From assembly GCA_028693155.1 (NCBI GenBank), contig JAQUVY010000008.1, forward strand, positions 1-47,146: a stretch of DNA of 47,146 bases, written 5' to 3'. The position numbers and the translations under genes were made by a program. Within the stretch, counting starts at the first letter, position 1; the number at the start of each line of letters is the position of its first letter. Shown one piece after another: positions 24,686 through 32,526 of this stretch. The DNA is from Eubacteriales bacterium. GTDB lineage: Bacteria; Bacillota; Clostridia; Christensenellales; UMGS416. Below the pieces are notes generated by a model, which was given only the letters and a program-made list of their open reading frames with translations, was not told where the DNA came from and ran no database searches.

Positions 24686-26128
24686 ATGAAGAAAATCATG
24701 TTGGTGATCTTAGCTGTGCTACTGCTTTTGTCCTGCGTGGGCTGCAAGCGCAGCGAATGGCCTGTCGGCAAGCATACACAAACGCCCGCGCCCACCGGCA
24801 CCCCGGACAGTACGACAACGAACTGCCATAGCAAAACGCAATGCTTTTCCTTTGACCATGATGAAAAATATTTTGTTAAGGTATCGCAAGATGGGGCTGC
24901 CACGGTGTATACCAAAAACGTAAATGAGATCCCTTACTTCACCGTATCCAGAATCGTCGGCGGCCCGTCGGCACAGGAATATCTGGAGGAAAAGAGTTGC
25001 AGCATTCAAGAGGAGCTCGGTGACGCCATCGTTACGCAGCCCAGCATTTCTCCGTACGAAACTCTGAAATCGCGCAGCGTGTATAAAATGTCCTACAAAT
25101 ACGCCGATGCCGCACAGGGGAAAGACGTTAATGTTTTATACTATGCGGAAGACCTTGCAAATGGCGGAATCGCTGTGTATAATGCGATTTATATACAGGG
25201 AGCTGATTTGGACCAAACGCGAAGAGCGATGAAATACGCCTTGACCTCTTTTTCTGTCGATGAAAATGATGCATACGCGCACAGTCTGCAAAACCAGAAT
25301 GTTCAGACGCCCGCTCCATCCGGTGCGCCCCAGCAGAACGCGAACCAGTATCAGCTTGTCAGCTATGACGGAGGGTTTTTCTCGCTGAAGGTGCCTGCGG
25401 GATGGAGGATCGAAACGACCGGGCAGTACACCGGCTTTGGTTTCCGGGCGTATGACCCCAACGACCCCGACACGCAGATCTTCTATTACGGCACGCTTAT
25501 GCCGTTTTTGAAGTCGCAAAAGGCACTGAACTTCTTTATTGATCTATACAACAACTTCCCCGGAGCGCATACGGACGAATATAAGCTATATACCGAGTTG
25601 ATCGCGCTCAATCCCGCCACAGTGGATAACCTGCTTTATAACTTTAACAACTTTGCCGCGATCTACAATAGATATGAAGCCACGCACAACTTCCCACGCA
25701 TCGACAACCTTGCCAACATGAAGGAAAGCCCCATTTCCACCTACTATGCAGGGTACGCGCAGGATGAGAAGATTATTCTTACGGATCTGACATCCACTAC
25801 CGGAGCGGCCTGCATGGGCAGCTTCCAGGCCTCCATTGTGGATGCCGGCACGTCCTATAACAACGGAATAGACACAGCGCCCAGCCGCAGCGCTTGCAAT
25901 GTCTTTGGCATCATTGCGCCCAAGGAGAAGTTCGCTTCGGTATACGCGGTGCTTGCGCAGTCCGTGTGCAGCCTTGCGTTTACGCAGGCGTATATTGACG
26001 AGGGGATCAGCTTTTCCAACGATCTGACCAAACAGACGCAGATCAGCCTTTCTCAAAACAGCGCCATGATGGACGCCATCAACAAGAATTTCATTGACTA
26101 TATCACAGGAAATGTCAGCAGCGACTGA
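24686..26128 (+). CDS. Predicted lipoprotein, function unknown
   Basis: 480 residues with signal KKIMLVILAVLLLLSC and lipobox CVGC at about residue 20, then a Thr/Pro-rich spacer. Two domains follow: residues ~45-200 (KYFVKVSQDGAATVYTKN...) and residues ~225-480, separated by a second Pro/Gln-rich linker (TPAPSGAPQQNANQ). The second domain begins with GGFFSLKVPAGWRIETTG, the usual opening of surface proteins that share a PsbP/lipocalin-like fold. GGAGGA lies upstream of ATG 24686. No known name. Placed 63 bases after the preceding lipoprotein gene. Confidence 0.7.
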   Translation: MKKIMLVILAVLLLLSCVGCKRSEWPVGKHTQTPAPTGTPDSTTTNCHSKTQCFSFDHDEKYFVKVSQDGAATVYTKNVNEIPYFTVSRIVGGPSAQEYLEEKSCSIQEELGDAIVTQPSISPYETLKSRSVYKMSYKYADAAQGKDVNVLYYAEDLANGGIAVYNAIYIQGADLDQTRRAMKYALTSFSVDENDAYAHSLQNQNVQTPAPSGAPQQNANQYQLVSYDGGFFSLKVPAGWRIETTGQYTGFGFRAYDPNDPDTQIFYYGTLMPFLKSQKALNFFIDLYNNFPGAHTDEYKLYTELIALNPATVDNLLYNFNNFAAIYNRYEATHNFPRIDNLANMKESPISTYYAGYAQDEKIILTDLTSTTGAACMGSFQASIVDAGTSYNNGIDTAPSRSACNVFGIIAPKEKFASVYAVLAQSVCSLAFTQAYIDEGISFSNDLTKQTQISLSQNSAMMDAINKNFIDYITGNVSSD

Positions 26129-26156
26129 CAAACGATTACGGGAGAGGAAATGAAAC

Positions 26157-26750
26157 ATGGCAAATGAATCCAGAATGTTCAGGCTGAGCGGAGAGGTGGG
26201 CATTGAGCGGCTGGCCGACGCGGTGAAAAGCTTTTTGTCCATCTCAAAGGGCATGGAGGTGCAGGCGTCGCCCACGTCCGAGGGATACGTGATACAGGGC
26301 AGCCAGCCCAAGGACGGGTGGAAAACCATTTCCGGCATGCGCCTGGCCATCACGGTCCAAATGGTTCAAATTGACACCACGCTGAATGTGACCATTGGCG
26401 AAGGCCAGTGGGCGGATAAAATCGGCGCGGGTGCGCTGGCGTGGTTCGTCGCGTGGCCGCTGGCGATCACCGCGGGGATCGGCGCGTATAACCAAAAGAA
26501 GCTTCCCGCCGAGATTTTCGATGTGATCGAGAAATGCATCATGTCCGGCGGGCAGACGGTGGTCATGAGCAACGCCGGTGCTGCCGTCAAGGAGGGCATG
26601 ATCGTTTGCCCGAACTGCAAGACGCAAAACCCGGAAGGCTCAAAGTTCTGCAACAGTTGCGGTGAAAAGCTGAAAAACGAATGCCCGAACTGCGGCGCGC
26701 CCATAACCGCAGGCAGCAAGTTCTGTTCGCAGTGCGGCCACGCGCTGTAA
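26157..26750 (+). CDS. Protein with C-terminal double zinc ribbon
   Basis: 197 residues. The N-terminal ~110 residues form an alpha/beta domain; residues ~85-105 are hydrophobic and small-residue rich (AGALAWFVAWPLAITAGIGAY), a possible membrane hairpin. The C-terminus carries two zinc ribbons: CPNCKTQNPEGSKFCNSCG and CPNCGAPITAGSKFCSQCG. Such C-terminal ribbons are common in Bacillota proteins of unknown role. GAGAGG upstream of ATG 26157. It follows the second lipoprotein after 28 bases, so it probably belongs to that operon. Confidence 0.75.
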   Translation: MANESRMFRLSGEVGIERLADAVKSFLSISKGMEVQASPTSEGYVIQGSQPKDGWKTISGMRLAITVQMVQIDTTLNVTIGEGQWADKIGAGALAWFVAWPLAITAGIGAYNQKKLPAEIFDVIEKCIMSGGQTVVMSNAGAAVKEGMIVCPNCKTQNPEGSKFCNSCGEKLKNECPNCGAPITAGSKFCSQCGHAL

Positions 26751-26759
26751 AGGCCGCCC

Positions 26760-26788
26760 TTGCGGGAAGAAAAGCCGTGTGGTATAAT
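26760..26788 (+). promoter_or_regulatory. Promoter of the ECF transporter operon
   Basis: TTGCGG (26760-26765), 17-bp spacer, TATAAT (26783-26788), extended by TGTGG before the -10. Confidence 0.75.
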
Positions 26789-26794
26789 TCACAT

Positions 26795-26940
26795 GTTTTG
26801 AGGAACAAAACGCCGGCGCTTTGAAGGGCGCCCATGCACCGAAACTTCGCAGCGACGAAAAACGAACATGCAGCGGATTGCCATGAAGGGAATCGCTCCC
26901 AAACGGGAGGTTTCTTTCATGGCATTTTTTTGTTGCGGGA
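26795..26940 (+). ncRNA. Structured leader of the ECF operon, candidate attenuator or riboswitch
   Basis: About 155 nt lie between the predicted transcription start and ATG 26951. Visible hairpins: GTTTTG-AGGAA-CAAAAC (26795-26811), GGCGC-8 nt-GCGCC (26815-26832), a region of possible pairing around 26846-26860 (TTCG/CGAA), and a terminator hairpin at 26879-26931. I could not match it to a known aptamer consensus by eye (TPP, cobalamin, SAM, THF, preQ1 and T-box were considered). It may sense the transported ligand. Confidence 0.5.
26879..26931 (+). terminator. Intrinsic terminator inside the ECF operon leader
   Basis: Perfect 9-bp outer stem TGCCATGAA (26879-26887) with TTCATGGCA (26916-26924), inner stem CTCCC-AAAC-GGGAG (26896-26909), then seven T (26925-26931). 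It lies before the first gene of the operon rather than after a gene, which indicates regulated read-through. Confidence 0.8.
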
Positions 26941-26950
26941 GGGGGAAAAG

Positions 26951-27775
26951 ATGGCGGTGATCAAAGGGCGGGACATTTCCTTTTCCTACGGATCTGGGAA
27001 AAAAACGCTGGATCATGCGAGTATCCGCGCCGAGGCGGGCGAGCTCATCGCGTTGCTGGGCTGCAACGGCTGCGGGAAATCCACCCTGGTGCGCCACCTG
27101 AACGCCCTGCTGCCACTGCAAAAAGGAGAGCTGCGGGTGGCCGGGCTGGACGCGCGGGCGCAGGCAAACTGCTGGCGCTTGCGGCGGCAGTGCGGCATGG
27201 TGTTTCAAAACCCGGACAATCAGTTTGTTTCCTCGGTGGTGGAGGAGGACATTGCCTTTGGGCTGGAAAACTACGAAACGCCCGAGGAAGAGATCCCGAC
27301 CCGCGTGCGCGCGGCGCTGGCGGCGGTGGGGATGAGCGGCTTTGAAAAGCGCGCGCCCCATCTGCTTTCGGGCGGGCAGAAGCAGCGCGTGGCGCTGGCG
27401 GGCGTTTTGGCGCTCAATCCGGACATCATCGTTTTTGATGAAGTCACCGCCATGCTGGATCCGCAGGGAAGGCGGGAGGTGCTGGGGATCATCGACCGGC
27501 TGCGGGCAGGCGGAAAAAAGACGCTGGTGATGATCACGCACTACGTGGAGGAGGCCGTCATGGCCGACCGGGTGTACCTGATGGCCGGGGGAAACGTGAC
27601 GGCGCAGGGTTCGCCCCGGGACATCCTGACGGACGCGGCGCTGCTGGCGCAAAACGGGCTGCTTGCACCGCTGCCCGTGCGGATGTATGAGGATCTCAAA
27701 GCCGCGGGGGTGCCTCTGGAGAGATGCCCGCTGACCAACGAGGAGCTGGTGGAGGAATTATGCCGTTTTGCTTAG
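26951..27775 (+). CDS. ecfA1: ECF transporter ATPase A1
   Basis: A 274-residue ABC ATPase of energy-coupling-factor transporters. Walker A GCNGCGKST (near residue 38), Q-loop VFQNPDNQFV (the NPDNQ form typical of EcfA), signature LSGGQKQR, Walker B IIVFDEVTAMLD and H-loop THYVEEA. It powers uptake of a vitamin or metabolite bound by the S component encoded downstream. The start at 26951 follows GGGAGGGGG; an in-frame ATG at 26834 lies inside the structured leader and is rejected. Overlaps the next gene by 16 bases. Confidence 0.95.
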   Translation: MAVIKGRDISFSYGSGKKTLDHASIRAEAGELIALLGCNGCGKSTLVRHLNALLPLQKGELRVAGLDARAQANCWRLRRQCGMVFQNPDNQFVSSVVEEDIAFGLENYETPEEEIPTRVRAALAAVGMSGFEKRAPHLLSGGQKQRVALAGVLALNPDIIVFDEVTAMLDPQGRREVLGIIDRLRAGGKKTLVMITHYVEEAVMADRVYLMAGGNVTAQGSPRDILTDAALLAQNGLLAPLPVRMYEDLKAAGVPLERCPLTNEELVEELCRFA

Positions 27776-28620
27776 AGGAGGTCTCGTTTACCTATGCGGC
27801 GGGAACGCCGCTGGCGGTGCAGGCGCTTCGCGGCGTATCGCTGCGGATGGAAGCGGGCGAGGTGCTGGGTGTCATGGGGCACACGGGCTGCGGCAAAAGC
27901 ACGCTCATCCAGCTTTTGGCGGGTCTGCTTGTTCCCACCCACGGCCGGGTGCTGCTGGACGGGCAGGACATCAACGCGCCGGGCTGCGACCGCGCGGCGC
28001 TGCGCGCCCGGGTGGGGCTGGTGTTTCAATACCCCGAATGCCAGCTTTTTGAAATCACCGTGGCAAAGGACGTGACCTTCGGCCTGAAGCACAGCGGCCT
28101 TTCCCCGGCTCAAAAAGAAGAGCGCGTGCGCGCGGCGCTGGAAACGGTGGGCTTCTCTTACGAGCGCATGGGGGCGCAATCGCCGCTGGCGCTTTCCGGC
28201 GGAGAAAAGCGGCGCGTTGCCATTGCCGGGGTGCTGGCGGCGCGGCCGGAAATTTTGATCTTTGATGAACCCATTGCCGGGCTGGATCCCATGGGCAGAG
28301 AGCGGTTTCTGGCCTTGGTGCGCCGCCTGAACGCGCAGGGAACCTCCATCGTGCTGGTGTCGCACAATGCGGATGCGCTGGCGCAGTGCGCCGACCGTCT
28401 GCTGGTTTTAAAGGATGGGTGCGTGGCGCTGGAGGGAACGGCCGAGCAGGTGTTTGCCGATGTGGAAGCGGCGCGCCGCCTGCAGGTGGACGTGAGCACG
28501 CCCCGCGCCCTGGGGCAAATGCTTACCCAACGCGGCGTGGCGGTGCCCGCTGGGGCGGTGACGTACGAAGGGTTGCTGAGCGTTTTGAAGGAGCGCTTTT
28601 GCGCGGGAGGCAATCCGTGA
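27760..28620 (+). CDS. ecfA2: ECF transporter ATPase A2
   Basis: A 286-residue second ECF ATPase forming a heterodimer with EcfA1. Walker A GHTGCGKST, Q-loop VFQYPECQLFE (the YPExQLF form typical of EcfA2), signature LSGGEKRR, Walker B ILIFDEPIAGLDP, H-loop VSHNADA. The ATG at 27760 has GGAGGAA immediately upstream and lies within the end of ecfA1, so the two are translationally coupled. Overlaps ecfT by 4 bases (GTGA). Confidence 0.95.
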   Translation: MPFCLEEVSFTYAAGTPLAVQALRGVSLRMEAGEVLGVMGHTGCGKSTLIQLLAGLLVPTHGRVLLDGQDINAPGCDRAALRARVGLVFQYPECQLFEITVAKDVTFGLKHSGLSPAQKEERVRAALETVGFSYERMGAQSPLALSGGEKRRVAIAGVLAARPEILIFDEPIAGLDPMGRERFLALVRRLNAQGTSIVLVSHNADALAQCADRLLVLKDGCVALEGTAEQVFADVEAARRLQVDVSTPRALGQMLTQRGVAVPAGAVTYEGLLSVLKERFCAGGNP

Positions 28621-29423
28621 GCGCGCTGCCGGCGGGGCAGTTTTTTCCCGGGCAGTCGGTGCTGCATGCGCTGGACGCCCGGGCAAAGCTGCTGGGCTTT
28701 TTCCTGCTGCTGGCGGGCGTGGTGTGCGCGGCCTCCCTGCCGGCCTATGCGGTGGCTTTTGCAGCGGCGGGCGCGCTGCTGGCGCTTTCCCGCTTGCCGG
28801 CGCGGGCGGTTTTGGCGCCGCTGAAGCGGCTGTGGCTGTTTTTTGTTCTCATCTTCGCCATGAACGCGCTGTTTTATGAGCGAGGGGACGCGCTGTGGAG
28901 CTGGTGGATATTTCGGCTGTCCAAGGCGGGAATGGCGCAGGGCGCCAACGTGGCGGCGCGGGTGGCGCTGATGATGGTTTTGAGCGGCGTGCTGACCGGG
29001 ACGACGGCGCCTATGGAGATCACGGGTGCGCTGAATGCGCTCTTTAAGCCCCTGGCGCTTCTGGGCATCCCCGCGCAGGAGATCGCCATGATCCTGGGCA
29101 TTGCCATTCAATTCATCCCCACCCTGCTGGAAGAAACGGATACCATTCGCAAGGCGCAGATCGCCCGGGGGGCGCGCTTTGAAAGCCGCAGCTTGTGGCG
29201 GCGCGCGGCAAGCCTGCCGCCGCTGGTGGTGCCCATCTTTCTTTCGGCTTTTCGGCGGGCCGACGACCTGGCAACCGCCATGGAGGCGCGGGGGTATCGG
29301 GGGGCGGCCAACCGCACCCACCGTCGCGCGCGCCCGCTGCGCCGGGCGGATTGGTTTGCTCTGGCGCTGTGCACGGGCGTGTGCGCCCTGCACGTTGTTT
29401 TGCGCGTTTGCGTGGCTTTTTAA
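28617..29423 (+). CDS. ecfT: ECF transporter transmembrane component T
   Basis: A 268-residue membrane scaffold linking the ATPases to the S component. About five to six hydrophobic segments; the two coupling-helix motifs with Ala-Arg-Gly are visible (ARGARFE and MEARGYRG near the C-terminal third). GTG 28617 has GGGAGG nearby and overlaps the ecfA2 stop as GTGA. With A1, A2 and the S gene next door this is a complete dedicated ECF set. Confidence 0.93.
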   Translation: MSALPAGQFFPGQSVLHALDARAKLLGFFLLLAGVVCAASLPAYAVAFAAAGALLALSRLPARAVLAPLKRLWLFFVLIFAMNALFYERGDALWSWWIFRLSKAGMAQGANVAARVALMMVLSGVLTGTTAPMEITGALNALFKPLALLGIPAQEIAMILGIAIQFIPTLLEETDTIRKAQIARGARFESRSLWRRAASLPPLVVPIFLSAFRRADDLATAMEARGYRGAANRTHRRARPLRRADWFALALCTGVCALHVVLRVCVAF

Positions 29424-29456
29424 CACGATCAATCCAACAATAGGAGGACGGTTCTT

Positions 29457-30020
29457 ATGATGAAACTTTCTTTGGTCAAACGTTCGGTTATTACTGCGGT
29501 GTGCATCGCGCTGTGTGTGGTGCTGCCCATGGCGTTTCACGCCGTGCAGAATGCCGGCAGCATTTTTCTGCCCATGCACATCCCGGTGCTGCTGTGCGGG
29601 CTGATCTGCGGCTGGCCCTTTGGGTTGCTGTGCGGGTTGGCCGGGCCGCTGCTCTCCAGCCTGCTTACCTCCATGCCGCCCATGGCGTATCTGCCGGTCA
29701 TGATGGTGGAGCTGGCGCTGTACGGCTTATTCACGGGGGTGCTGATGCGTCTGGTGCGCACGAAAAATCTTTATGCCGATCTGTACATCAGCCTGACGGG
29801 GGCGCTGCTCATCGGGCGGGTGTTGTCCGGCGTTGCCCGGGCGCTGATCTTCGCGCCGGGCAGCTATTCCATGGCGGCCTGGGCTGCGGGCTATTTTGTG
29901 ACCTGCCTGCCCGGTCTGGCCATTCAGCTGGCGCTGATCCCCACCATCGTGTTTGCACTGGAAAAGGCGCATCTGATCCCTCAGCGCTACCCCAAAGAGG
30001 AGCTGAACGAAGCGGCATGA
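29457..30020 (+). CDS. ECF transporter substrate-binding S component, ligand unknown
   Basis: A 187-residue protein with about six hydrophobic helices, the S-component size. The N-terminal region KRSVITAVCIALCVVLP and the loop FLPMHIPVLLCGLICGWPFG, followed by GPLLSSLLTSMPP, match the general ECF_trnsprt (PF12822) pattern. It lacks features by which I could name it as BioY, ThiT, RibU, FolT, QueT or NiaX. GGAGGA precedes tandem ATG codons at 29457/29460. The following methyltransferase overlaps by 4 bases (ATGA), which hints that the imported compound is methylated or that the methyltransferase acts in its pathway. Confidence 0.85.
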   Translation: MMKLSLVKRSVITAVCIALCVVLPMAFHAVQNAGSIFLPMHIPVLLCGLICGWPFGLLCGLAGPLLSSLLTSMPPMAYLPVMMVELALYGLFTGVLMRLVRTKNLYADLYISLTGALLIGRVLSGVARALIFAPGSYSMAAWAAGYFVTCLPGLAIQLALIPTIVFALEKAHLIPQRYPKEELNEAA

Positions 30021-30601
30021 ACAAAAAAGATGTGATAGCGTTTTTTGACAAGCTGGCGCCCTCCTGGGATGCGGAGATGATTCGCAGCGAGGAAACGGTG
30101 GCGCGTATTTTGAATATTGCGGGAATCACGCAGGGCGTGCGCGTGCTGGACGTGGCCTGCGGCACGGGCGTGCTGATCCCGGACTATCTGCAAAGAGGCG
30201 CGGCACAGGTCACCGGGGTGGATATTTCCGCCGGGATGATCGAGCAGGCAAAAAGAAAATTTGACGATCCGCGCGTATCGCTGCTGTGCGCCGACATTGA
30301 GACGGTGCAGCTTGAGCAGCCCTTCGACCGCTGCGTCCTGTACAATGCTTTTCCGCATTTCCCCGACCCGGAGCGACTGCTGAGCGCGCTGGCCGGCGCG
30401 CTTGTGCAGGGGGGCAGGCTGACGGTCGCTCACGGCATGAGCCGGGAAAAGATCAACGCGCACCACACGGGCAGCGCGCGGCCGGTGTCGCTGGGGCTGA
30501 TGGAGGCGCAGGAGTTGGCCGCGCTGTTTGACCGGTATTTCGCCGTGGATGCGGTGGTGTCCGATGAGCGGATGTACGCGGTGTCGGGCGTGAAGCGATA
30601 G
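30017..30601 (+). CDS. Class I SAM-dependent methyltransferase
   Basis: 194 residues with the Rossmann-like methyltransferase fold (Methyltransf_11/25 type). Motif I VLDVACGTGVL binds SAM, followed by VTGVDISAGMIEQAK (acidic residue after strand 2), LLCADIE, and FDRCVLYNAFPHFPDPERLL (motif IV). The opening KKDVIAFFDKLAPSWD is common in small-molecule methyltransferases. ATG 30017 overlaps the S-component stop, so they are translationally linked. Substrate unknown; presumably related to the ECF ligand. Confidence 0.88.
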   Translation: MNKKDVIAFFDKLAPSWDAEMIRSEETVARILNIAGITQGVRVLDVACGTGVLIPDYLQRGAAQVTGVDISAGMIEQAKRKFDDPRVSLLCADIETVQLEQPFDRCVLYNAFPHFPDPERLLSALAGALVQGGRLTVAHGMSREKINAHHTGSARPVSLGLMEAQELAALFDRYFAVDAVVSDERMYAVSGVKR

Positions 30602-30652
30602 CGGAGTCGTCAGCCGGCGGTTGGCAGCGCCGACGGCACAAAACAAAAAACG

Positions 30653-30690
30653 AACGGACAGACCGATTTTTTCGGCCTGTCCGTTTGCTT
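30653..30690 (+). terminator. ECF operon terminator
   Basis: AACGGACAG pairs perfectly with CTGTCCGTT with an inner CCGA/TCGG extension, then TTGCTTTTC. Confidence 0.75.
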
Positions 30691-30691
30691 T

Positions 30692-31089
30692 TCAGGATAT
30701 CCTGCCCCGGATTACAGGATGTATCTGATGCCTCCGGCACAGCAGCTGTGGAACTGCCAGATGGCTTATTGGATGCAGCGGGAAGAAATTAATTTGTGCG
30801 CTTTGGTGACGCAACGAGTTTGATGTGGTGCTTTGACGGCCTACCGCAAGGCGGAATGATCGCGGTGTCAACCACCGGCGCTTTGGCAGAACCGATATTC
30901 AAATGGCATCTGTTGAACGGAATCATTGAAATGCAGACAAGTGTTCACCCGAGCAGTTTGGTCGTATACGGAAGAGTTCCGTGTTCTTGGAAAAAACTTT
31001 TTGCGGGCACAAACCCATTTTTTGTCGAAAGCTTTACTGAAAAACTCAAAAGGAGTATGTTGAATGGGAAAAGGCAGAGGCGGGTATGA
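30692..31089 (+). pseudogene. Decayed DUF4417-like gene
   Basis: Two frames carry adjoining pieces of what looks like one DUF4417 protein. The first piece (to a TGA at 30821-30823) contains PDYRMYLMPPAQQLWNCQMAYWM. The second piece, from about 30796 in another frame, contains VRFGDATSLMWCFDGLPQGG, then IAVSTTG and SLVVYG. In intact relatives (from memory) a PDFS-x-Y-x-DMP-x-x-x-QIWN part is followed by a VRWGDE-x-x-x-x-FCFDG part and then VAVST and VYG. The join is out of frame and a few residues appear lost, and the N-terminal part and a start are missing. AT-rich relative to the flanking operons. The tail overlaps the next gene by 26 bases. Confidence 0.6.
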
Positions 31090-31501
31090 CAGCAAGCAGG
31101 TAAAGGATACGAATTCCAGGGGGCGCAAGGTTAAAGATCAAAACTCGGTTTTTGTCGCCGAACGGTATATTGACCAGGGGAAAGTGGTTGTGTTCCGGGC
31201 AGAGCGTCAAGGAAAGATGTTTGATTTGTCCATAAAGGACATCGGGGACAGTAAGATAGAACGCAATATCGAAGTGAAGGGTGTTATCAGCGATCGTCCA
31301 AGTCAAACTGCCGAGGATATTGCGAAAGGCTTTACGCAAGTTCCGGAAGGAGAGACTGCAGCGCGATACGATCCGAATAGAACCAAGACGGAGGCAATAA
31401 AACTTGCAGAAGCGGGATTTGCAGAGGCACTGCGAAAACACACAGTCAAAGGCACAGTAGAAGTATGGTTTCGCGATAAAACAATGATTCGAATGAACTG
31501 A
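31064..31501 (+). CDS. Unknown protein, possible CdiA-C-type nuclease domain
   Basis: 145 basic, soluble residues beginning GKGRGGYDSKQVKDTNSRGRKVKDQN, then VFVAERYIDQGKVVVFRAERQGKMFDLSIKDIG and IERNIEVKGVISDRPS. The order of a basic start, an acidic Asp, and a short E-x-K (Glu-Val-Lys) motif resembles the C-terminal nuclease modules of contact-dependent toxins and stand-alone relatives in Bacillota. This is a pattern match by eye and could be wrong. AGGAG eight bases before ATG 31064. Followed after 16 bases by a small acidic Cys-rich protein, so the two are probably one transcript. AT-rich, suggesting transfer. Confidence 0.5.
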   Translation: MGKGRGGYDSKQVKDTNSRGRKVKDQNSVFVAERYIDQGKVVVFRAERQGKMFDLSIKDIGDSKIERNIEVKGVISDRPSQTAEDIAKGFTQVPEGETAARYDPNRTKTEAIKLAEAGFAEALRKHTVKGTVEVWFRDKTMIRMN

Positions 31502-31517
31502 AAAGGAGGAACATAAC

Positions 31518-31811
31518 ATGGCAAGCTTACAGTGCAAGTGCGGGGAGAGAATGGCGAATACTGATGAGCAAAATCCATATGAATTGGTTGTAATTCATAA
31601 TCCGCTCGCTTGGCAAATAGTGGAGGACTGCGATACAATATCATTTCTTGACGGCATGGATGAGGCGTGGAAGCAGACAGGACTGGAATACTGGTATTGC
31701 CCCGAATGCAGACGCGTATCCGTTGTGCGCACAAGCACCGGTCAGGTCATCACCCGGTATATGGTGGAGGAGGACATCTCGGAGGAGGAACCGCCGAAAG
31801 ACGACAAGTAA
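31518..31811 (+). CDS. Small acidic zinc-ribbon-like protein, possible partner of the preceding gene
   Basis: 97 residues with Cys pairs CKCG near the N-terminus and CPEC in YWYCPECRRVSVV, consistent with one split zinc ribbon, between them an acidic region (VEDCDTISFLDGMDEAW) and a very acidic tail (EEDISEEEPPKDDK). GGAGGA directly upstream is strong. Position and charge fit an immunity or antitoxin partner of the basic protein before it, but no family is recognised. Confidence 0.55.
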   Translation: MASLQCKCGERMANTDEQNPYELVVIHNPLAWQIVEDCDTISFLDGMDEAWKQTGLEYWYCPECRRVSVVRTSTGQVITRYMVEEDISEEEPPKDDK

Positions 31812-31828
31812 ACACTGTGACACGAATG

Positions 31829-31854
31829 AGCAGCCCCACCAAGGGCTGCTTTTT
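31829..31854 (+). terminator. Terminator after the 31064-31811 gene pair
   Basis: AGCAGCCC pairs with GGGCTGCT around six bases, followed by five T. Confidence 0.8.
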
Positions 31855-31878
31855 ATGTGCGCGAAAAAGAAGATGCGA

Positions 31879-32250
31879 TCATTGTTTTGTGCAAAAAAAG
31901 GGACCACAGCTGGCTTCGTGCGTACGAACATATGTCCACGAAAAGTCAGTGGCCACTATATAGATGTCGCTTTCCTTAGAATTGTCGAGCGCATTTGCAC
32001 AAAGCTTCTTCCCTGTGGTCAGACCTTCCATGCTGTTAGAATATCCGCCCGAAAAACAAATTACTTCTGTGCAGGGCAGCTTGTCAAAAGCGATTCTCGC
32101 TGCATCGCCGGTGATGCAGGAAACGCCGCCCCATGTAAATAAATGCCATAAATGATTTCCATAGGAAGTAACGTGTTCCCTTATTATTTTTTCATCTACA
32201 CCTTTTCCAAAAACACCCAGCCACTTATGAATCATTTCCTTATCCGTCAT
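31879..32250 (-). CDS. DUF4275-like protein
   Basis: A 123-residue soluble protein. The C-terminal DFSWTYVRTHE followed by CGPFF is the hallmark I associate with DUF4275, with upstream features WHLFTW and ARIAFDKLPC also fitting. Start ATG 32250 has GGAGGG six bases upstream; the longer open frame reaching toward 32775 runs through the tRNA and is not coding there. Function unknown. Downstream of tRNA-Asn on the same strand, with the tRNA terminator between them. Convergent with the zinc-ribbon gene. Confidence 0.65.
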   Translation of the reverse strand: MTDKEMIHKWLGVFGKGVDEKIIREHVTSYGNHLWHLFTWGGVSCITGDAARIAFDKLPCTEVICFSGGYSNSMEGLTTGKKLCANALDNSKESDIYIVATDFSWTYVRTHEASCGPFFCTKQ

Positions 32251-32349
32251 TATTTTCCCTCCGATAAAATATCCTTCTCCGTGCCGGATCATATAAACAG
32301 TCTTGCTTGTCCAAGCCCGATTGGGCGGATTCAACATATCGCAGAAAGA

Positions 32350-32392
32350 ACAAAAAAACCATAGCATTTTCTTGGTGAAAACACTATGGTTT
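32350..32392 (-). terminator. tRNA-Asn terminator
   Basis: On the minus strand AACCATAG pairs with CTATGGTT around a 20-base loop containing pairable GTTTTC/GAAAA, then a T run. Confidence 0.75.
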
Positions 32393-32393
32393 T

Positions 32394-32468
<75 letters not shown>

Positions 32469-32497
32469 ATATGTCCCGTTCATGGAACGCAAGAATT

Positions 32498-32526
32498 ATT
32501 ATAGGTGGGATACCCTGGAAAGTCAA
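32498..32526 (-). promoter_or_regulatory. tRNA-Asn promoter
   Basis: Minus strand TTGACT (32526-32521), exactly 17-bp spacer, perfect TATAAT (32503-32498); a strong stable-RNA-type promoter. Confidence 0.88.

Noticed and set aside
26834-26950. An in-frame upstream ATG that would extend EcfA1 by 39 residues
   Set aside because: The extension lies in the structured leader and terminator hairpin, while ATG 26951 has a strong ribosome site and the normal family N-terminus.
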